From Saprospiraceae bacterium (lineage in GTDB: Bacteria; Bacteroidota; Bacteroidia; Chitinophagales; Saprospiraceae), in contig JADJJL010000006.1 in NCBI GenBank assembly GCA_016710265.1, positions 1 to 64,000 on the forward strand: a stretch of 64,000 nucleotides of DNA. The letters are read 5' to 3'. The position numbers and the translations under genes were made by a program. Positions 62,773 through 64,000 of the stretch are shown here, piece after piece. The notes below the pieces were generated by a model. The model did not search any database. It was not told where the DNA came from and was given only the letters and a program-made list of their open reading frames with translations. Every line of letters begins with the position of its first letter. Positions within the stretch are counted from its first letter, which is position 1.

Positions 62773-64000
62773 TTACCGAATCAAATTAACAAATCCTTTA
62801 AGCTTGATTTGTTCGCCCCTCGGTTTGTCATATTTAAGTTGATAGATATAAACACCCGGCGGCAGATCAGTTCCAACGTTGTTATATTTCCCATTCCATC
62901 CTAGAATTGGATTTTCAGTTTTGTATATTTGACTTCCCCAACGATCCCAAATATACATTTCAAAATTACTCATATAACCAGTATAACCTACACCAAAAAA
63001 AGTTTCATTGTCCCCATCACCATTGGGGGTGAATGCATTGGGCATAAAATAGGTCACGATCGGTTCTACATCAATGTAGGCTACGGCCGTGTCAGAACAA
63101 CCATTTGCTTTTGAGACAATTTGTTCAATTTTATAAAGCCCAGTATCCTGAAATTCGTAATTAGGACTAGCCCCAAATAGTCGGATTTGATCATTGATGG
63201 TATATCTTAAAAATTCAGCATCCAGAGATTTGTCAGTAATCATAATAATTTTATCCTGAGAAGTCAATTTTTGAGGTGTAAAATCAAAAGCAGCCTCAGG
63301 CGATCTGGATACATTGATCCAATTGTTAAAATTCGTTTCAGTCTTACATCCTATTGGAGATACCAAACTCAACTTCACAGAGAATATGCCGACCTGATTA
63401 AAAATATGAGTAGGTGAAATTTCATTGCTGGTTGTGCCATCACTAAATTCCCATAATATGGTGTAGCTAGGATCAATCGGGAATGAAAGATTGTTAAAGA
63501 AAACTTCCAACGGTTGGCAACCCGCATACTTGCTGGGTTCAATAACCAAAAGTGCAGGAACCGGATAGTAATTGATATTTTTAACGATGGAATCTCTGCA
63601 ACCGTTAATGTCTTTTACCCATAATTCAATGGGTTTAATTCCGGGAGTTTTGTAAACATAATTTGGATCTTGCATGCTTGACATTTGGTTTGGCTCAAAA
63701 GTCCATCTCCAATTGGTGATTCTGCCCGCATCCGAAACACTTAGATCATTAAAGCTGACAGGTCCAGCGATACATGTATCATAGTTGAATGAAAAGTCAG
63801 CTCGGATATCCGGTAATATTTTGATGATTATTTCTGCAGAATCATTGCACTCCTGATCAGCTTTATTAAGAAACATTTTACCCTTGTATGTTCCCAAACT
63901 TGGAAATGTAAGGGTAACATCTTTGGTATCGAATGTTTGTTTGACTCCATTGATATCAAATTCCCACTCGTATGTTTTAATAAAGGATTCTAAGGAGCTT
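62773..64000 (-). CDS. T9SS type B gliding-motility-associated C-terminal domain protein (partial, 5' end outside)
   Basis: The frame stays open to the right edge, so the N-terminus is beyond the window. What is seen: PKD-like domains (FNDLSVSDAGRITNWRWTFE, LEVFFNNLSFPIDPSYTILW, ISPTHIFNQVGIFSVKLSLV) and the type B sorting tail (YFMPNAFTPNGDGDNETFFG, NFEMYIWDRWGSQIYKTE, GWNGKYNNVGTDLPPGVYIY). It ends FVNLIR. Like the 52974 gene it is probably a large surface-anchored protein. Confidence 0.88.
   Translation of the reverse strand, partial: SSLESFIKTYEWEFDINGVKQTFDTKDVTLTFPSLGTYKGKMFLNKADQECNDSAEIIIKILPDIRADFSFNYDTCIAGPVSFNDLSVSDAGRITNWRWTFEPNQMSSMQDPNYVYKTPGIKPIELWVKDINGCRDSIVKNINYYPVPALLVIEPSKYAGCQPLEVFFNNLSFPIDPSYTILWEFSDGTTSNEISPTHIFNQVGIFSVKLSLVSPIGCKTETNFNNWINVSRSPEAAFDFTPQKLTSQDKIIMITDKSLDAEFLRYTINDQIRLFGASPNYEFQDTGLYKIEQIVSKANGCSDTAVAYIDVEPIVTYFMPNAFTPNGDGDNETFFGVGYTGYMSNFEMYIWDRWGSQIYKTENPILGWNGKYNNVGTDLPPGVYIYQLKYDKPRGEQIKLKGFVNLIR

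Overview
The window is AT-rich chromosomal DNA from a member of the Bacteroidota, most likely of the Saprospiraceae/Chitinophagales kind. The evidence is the many secreted proteins with type IX secretion system (T9SS) C-terminal sorting domains, both type A and the gliding-motility-associated type B, a TonB-dependent receptor, MeaB, HPPD, a GWxTD-domain protein, an alanine/lysine-rich histone-H1-like protein, and -7 boxes of the Bacteroidota form TAnnTTTG. No rRNA, tRNA, CRISPR array or intact transposase was found.

Layout. 1-1.9 kb: the decayed 3' part of a T9SS cargo gene. 1.9-5.9 kb: TonB-dependent receptor, small Cys-rich protein, acyl-CoA dehydrogenase (minus strand). 6.1-6.75 kb: HigB-like toxin / XRE antitoxin pair with a palindromic operator. 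7.1-7.7 kb: repeat-rich spacer. 7.7-10.5 kb: an operon of ABC ATPase, permease, GntR regulator and head-GIN protein, with two GTGTATTA/TAATACAC operators. 10.8 kb: truncated haemoglobin. 11.5-21.3 kb: a housekeeping minus-strand block (SppA, deoxynucleoside kinase, FolK, secreted M28 peptidase, RsmF-like methyltransferase, UbiD-family decarboxylase, IscA/IscU/IscS). 21.3-35 kb: an accessory, repeat-rich region with four large T9SS type A proteins, a HicAB module, lipoproteins, and a roughly 3 kb cluster of small orphan genes flanked by a direct repeat of the 5' end of meaB. 35.1-48.5 kb: a plus-strand housekeeping block (MeaB, M23 peptidase, Bcp, acylphosphatase, malic enzyme, aldehyde dehydrogenase, a frameshifted DPP-IV peptidase, a lipoprotein, SmpB, AroB, PBP1A, a membrane protein). 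48.5-64 kb: HPPD, histone-like protein, a helix-hairpin-helix/outer-membrane protein, a giant T9SS type B protein split by a frameshift, GWxTD protein, SDR, M1 peptidase, L19, and a second type B protein running off the right edge.

The most notable structures are: the direct repeat of the meaB promoter and first ~40 codons bracketing the small-gene island (31.75 and 35.06 kb); the self-regulation architecture of the GntR/ABC operon; a pair of 19-bp palindromes at 21.57-21.61 kb; dispersed hairpins whose stems show compensatory changes; and single-base A/T homopolymer indels that break at least four otherwise good genes. The indels may be sequencing or assembly errors, or may be real decay or slippage sites. 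I did not find a convincing new defence or biosynthetic system; the small-gene island is the best candidate for something undescribed.
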